A DNA stretch of 64,000 nt from Chryseobacterium edaphi (lineage in GTDB: Bacteria > Bacteroidota > Bacteroidia > Flavobacteriales > Weeksellaceae). The stretch is taken from contig NZ_JAOTEM010000004.1 of the NCBI RefSeq assembly GCF_025628985.1, positions 330,105 to 394,104 of the forward strand. Reading direction: 5' to 3'. The notes under the pieces are model-generated. The model was given only the letters and a program-made list of their open reading frames with translations. It made no database searches and was not told the origin of the DNA. Shown one piece after another: positions 61,935-64,000 of the stretch (positions within the stretch are counted from its first letter, which is position 1; each line of letters starts with the position of its first letter). Made by a program: the position numbers and the translations under genes.

Positions 61935-63398
61935 TTATAATTCTTTTCTCAATCTTGCGACTGGGATATTTAGTTGTTCTCGATACTTCGCAATAGTTCT
62001 TCTTGCAATGTTGTAACCTTGTTCTTTCAAAATCACAACCAAAGCATCATCAGTAAGTGGCTTTCTTTTATTTTCTCTACTGATGACTTCCTGCAGATGC
62101 ATCTTGATCTCTTTTGTTGAAACTTCCTCACCATCATCATTTGTCAAACTGTCAGAAAACAGATCTTTAAGATAAAGAATTCCATTCGGCGTATCTGCAT
62201 ATTTGCTCTTGACAACTCTTGAAATGGTAGAAATATCAAATCCTGTAATATCAGCAATATCTTTAAGAATCATAGGTCTCAAAGATTTTTCGTCACCTGT
62301 AATAAAATAATTATGTTGGAATTTTACAATCGCATTAATCGTCTGCAATAAAGTATTTTGACGTTGATTTATTGCATCAATATACCATTTTGCCGCATCT
62401 AATTTTTGCTTAATAAATAATGCCGCTTGTTTGTGTTCAGAAGAATTTTTATCGTGAGAATATGTGGTTAAAATATCTTTGTACTCTTCAGAAACTCTCA
62501 GAGTCGGAGCATTTTTACTATTCAACATAGGAATTACCACCCCATCTTTTACCGAAATTACAAAATCCGGAATAATTTCCTGATTGATGGTGATAGTTTG
62601 TGTATCAAAATTTCCGCCTACCTTTGGAGAAAGCTTGGAAATTTCTTCTAAAGCATCTTTCAAATCCTCCTCCTCAATATCATATTTTTGGATGATCTTA
62701 TTGTAATGCTTATTGGTCAAAGCATCAAATTGGTATCTCAATATATTTGCAGCCAACGAGACAGCCTTGTCAGAACTTATTTTCTTCTCAATCTGCAAAA
62801 GAAGACACTCTTGTAAACCTCTCGCTCCAACACCAGAAGGATCAAGCTTCTGAATATAATTTTCCAGAATATCTTCGACTTTATCGATTGAAGTATAAAT
62901 TCCCTGAGAGAAAGCCAAATCATCTACGATAGACTTTACTTCACGTCTTAAATAGCCATCAGTATCTAAATTTCCTATAATATATTCTGCAATCTTTAAA
63001 TCTTCCGGATTGATATTAATCAAATTGATTTGTTCCATCAGATAATCATATAAAGATTGACCTTCTGTTAAGAGACTTTCGTTATCAAAATCCTCATCAT
63101 CCGCAGAATAATTACTTGATGCAGTTTTATAATTAGGCTCATCATCGTAAATGTAATCATTTACATCAAAATCAGTTTCGATACTTTCTGTACCTTCTGT
63201 TTCATAAGAATCCTCTAATGAAGAAAATTCTTCTTCTTTAGACTCTTCCTTTGCAACTTCTAAAGCAGGATTCTCCTCTAGTTCTCTCTCCAATTCTTCT
63301 TCAAATTCTAAAGTGTGAAGTTGGATCAATTTCATCAGTTGGATTTGCTGAGGGGCAAGTTTTTGACCTAACTTAAGTTGTAAATGTTGTTTTAGCAT
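61935..63398 (-). CDS. rpoN: RNA polymerase sigma-54 factor
   Basis: This 487-residue protein has an N-terminal activator-interaction region (LKLGQKLAPQQIQLMKLIQL), an acidic spacer (about 45-125), the core-binding domain, the HTH with ADITGFDISTISRVVKSKYADTP, and the RpoN box ARRTIAKYREQLNIP at the end. It directs enhancer-dependent transcription from -24/-12 promoters. No sigma-54 activator gene is in the window. A convergent terminator follows. Confidence 0.97.
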   Translation of the reverse strand: MLKQHLQLKLGQKLAPQQIQLMKLIQLHTLEFEEELERELEENPALEVAKEESKEEEFSSLEDSYETEGTESIETDFDVNDYIYDDEPNYKTASSNYSADDEDFDNESLLTEGQSLYDYLMEQINLININPEDLKIAEYIIGNLDTDGYLRREVKSIVDDLAFSQGIYTSIDKVEDILENYIQKLDPSGVGARGLQECLLLQIEKKISSDKAVSLAANILRYQFDALTNKHYNKIIQKYDIEEEDLKDALEEISKLSPKVGGNFDTQTITINQEIIPDFVISVKDGVVIPMLNSKNAPTLRVSEEYKDILTTYSHDKNSSEHKQAALFIKQKLDAAKWYIDAINQRQNTLLQTINAIVKFQHNYFITGDEKSLRPMILKDIADITGFDISTISRVVKSKYADTPNGILYLKDLFSDSLTNDDGEEVSTKEIKMHLQEVISRENKRKPLTDDALVVILKEQGYNIARRTIAKYREQLNIPVARLRKEL

Positions 63399-63496
63399 AT
63401 CGACTGTGATTTACCAATTGGTATTCTACGAATTTAGTAAATATTTTTTGATAATAATAATTTTTAGCACGATTTTTGCTATAGTGATCATATAAT

Positions 63497-63527
63497 AAAA
63501 ATCTCAAGCAAGTAGCTTGAGATTTTT
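63497..63527. terminator. Orphan terminator-like hairpin
   Basis: A stem of 13 pairs (AAAATCTCAAGC/GCTTGAGATTTT) with loop AAGTA is followed by T-run on the plus strand and A-run on the other. No annotated gene ends here on either strand, so it may close a small RNA. Confidence 0.6.
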
Positions 63528-63918
63528 TCAATTTTATACTTTCACATAAACGGTATTAATTTTCGATAAACTATTTTCACTTCGAATACTAGAACTTTGA
63601 ATTGAACTTATTTTAATCTTTTTTAAAGTTTGTCTATTCGTTAATACTTTTCAGATATAATATAAATGGATCTCAGTATAATTAGCTTCAAGAAAATTTC
63701 TAAATTGAAGTAAGTCACTATGTACTTTTTATGGTTTTTGGCCTTCTCTGCTTAAGATTGCCTTTTCAATGTCTCATATTTATTAGCTACAAAATTCTCA
63801 TTAAATAATGTATGATACTATTATTATAAGTTTAATTGTTTGGGTATATATTAGAAACTTAAGTATTGAGTTTGGATTTTTAAAGCTTCAGTTTTACTTT
63901 TAGAGTTTATCGCAAAAA

Positions 63919-63950
63919 AAATCCTCAATCAAATAAATGATTGAGGATTT
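63919..63950 (-). terminator. Intrinsic terminator of the rRNA operon
   Basis: AAATCCTCAATCA/TGATTGAGGATTT (13 pairs, 6-base loop) with a T-run on the minus strand lies right after the 5S 3' end. Confidence 0.85.
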
Positions 63951-63958
63951 AAAAAGAC

Positions 63959-64000
63959 TGGCGGCGACCTACTCTCCCGCTTTCGCAGTACCATCGGCGC
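63959..64000 (-). rRNA. rrf: 5S ribosomal RNA, 3' part
   Basis: The last 42 bases read on the minus strand as the conserved 3' end of 5S rRNA (GGTACTGCGAAAGCGGGAGA then GTAGGTCGCCGCCA). The gene is cut by the window edge. The terminator at 63919-63950 follows. The rest of the rRNA operon lies to the right, beyond the window. Confidence 0.9.

Larger units (their letters stand above)
63399..63958. other. Intergenic region between rpoN and the rRNA operon
   Basis: About 560 bases of A/T-rich DNA have no believable ORF or tRNA. It holds two hairpins, listed separately: an orphan terminator-like stem at 63497-63527 and the 5S terminator at 63919-63950. Nothing else was recognised. Confidence 0.6.

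Overview
The window looks like chromosome of a Flavobacteriia member, most likely Chryseobacterium or a close relative (Weeksellaceae, Bacteroidota). The reasons are the low GC content, Bacteroidota promoter boxes of the TAnnTTTG type ahead of several genes, almost no Shine-Dalgarno sequences, a type IX secretion (T9SS) C-terminal domain, a PID-CTERM-like small protein, and the family identities of the housekeeping genes. No insertion sequence, prophage or CRISPR array was seen.

Layout. Bases 3-533 are the tail of a ferredoxin-type reductase. From 596 to 29468 almost everything lies on the minus strand in one tightly packed surface-polysaccharide locus, read from about 29640 down to a shared terminator at 557-592. 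In transcription order it holds a membrane UDP-GlcNAc 4,6-dehydratase, Wza-like export lipoprotein, Wzc-like tyrosine kinase, NDP-sugar dehydrogenase, Wzx flippase, DegT aminotransferase, a WbqC protein, a divergent PLP-fold protein, GNAT, KAS III, SDR, two GT2, Wzy, two GT4, the UDP-L-FucNAc trio (fnlA/capE, fnlB/capF, fnlC/capG) with an interposed cupin, a further GT4, a PglC-like initiating transferase, KAS III, a PglD-like acyltransferase, a Rieske oxygenase, an acyl carrier protein, a third KAS III and an SDR. Dehydratase, aminotransferase, PglD-like acyltransferase and PglC-like transferase together could make and load a 4-amino-sugar. The three KAS III enzymes, the ACP, two SDRs and the Rieske oxygenase look like a dedicated small acyl-assembly line that builds the N-acyl group for such a sugar. 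This is the most interesting system in the window.

29905-33816 encodes a large T9SS-secreted protein followed by a small PID-CTERM-like protein. 33890-37296 has recX, glyA and an arsR-DUF6428-arsC operon with two matching palindromic operators and no efflux pump. 37376-43966 has a small basic protein, a class C beta-lactamase-fold serine hydrolase and a MacAB-like ABC exporter with two separate permeases. 44399-48569 carries class Ia ribonucleotide reductase, nrdB and nrdA, neither with an ATP-cone. They are separated by three small genes, a cluster of palindromes and a candidate structured RNA.

48850-50824 has a membrane protein/XRE regulator pair, then an 830-bp array of eight alternating hairpins, then a DUF559 (Vsr-like) nuclease gene. 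50888-58488 is a run of conserved or hypothetical genes (DUF72, membrane protein, HD domain, alpha/beta hydrolase, PfkB kinase, DUF4241) ending with valS, which has a simple-repeat insertion. 58704-63398 has a DUF1573 protein, PPK2, the RNase P RNA (minus strand), an ECF sigma factor with a four-helix membrane partner, and rpoN. The window ends in the 3' part of a 5S rRNA on the minus strand, so an rRNA operon lies just beyond the edge.
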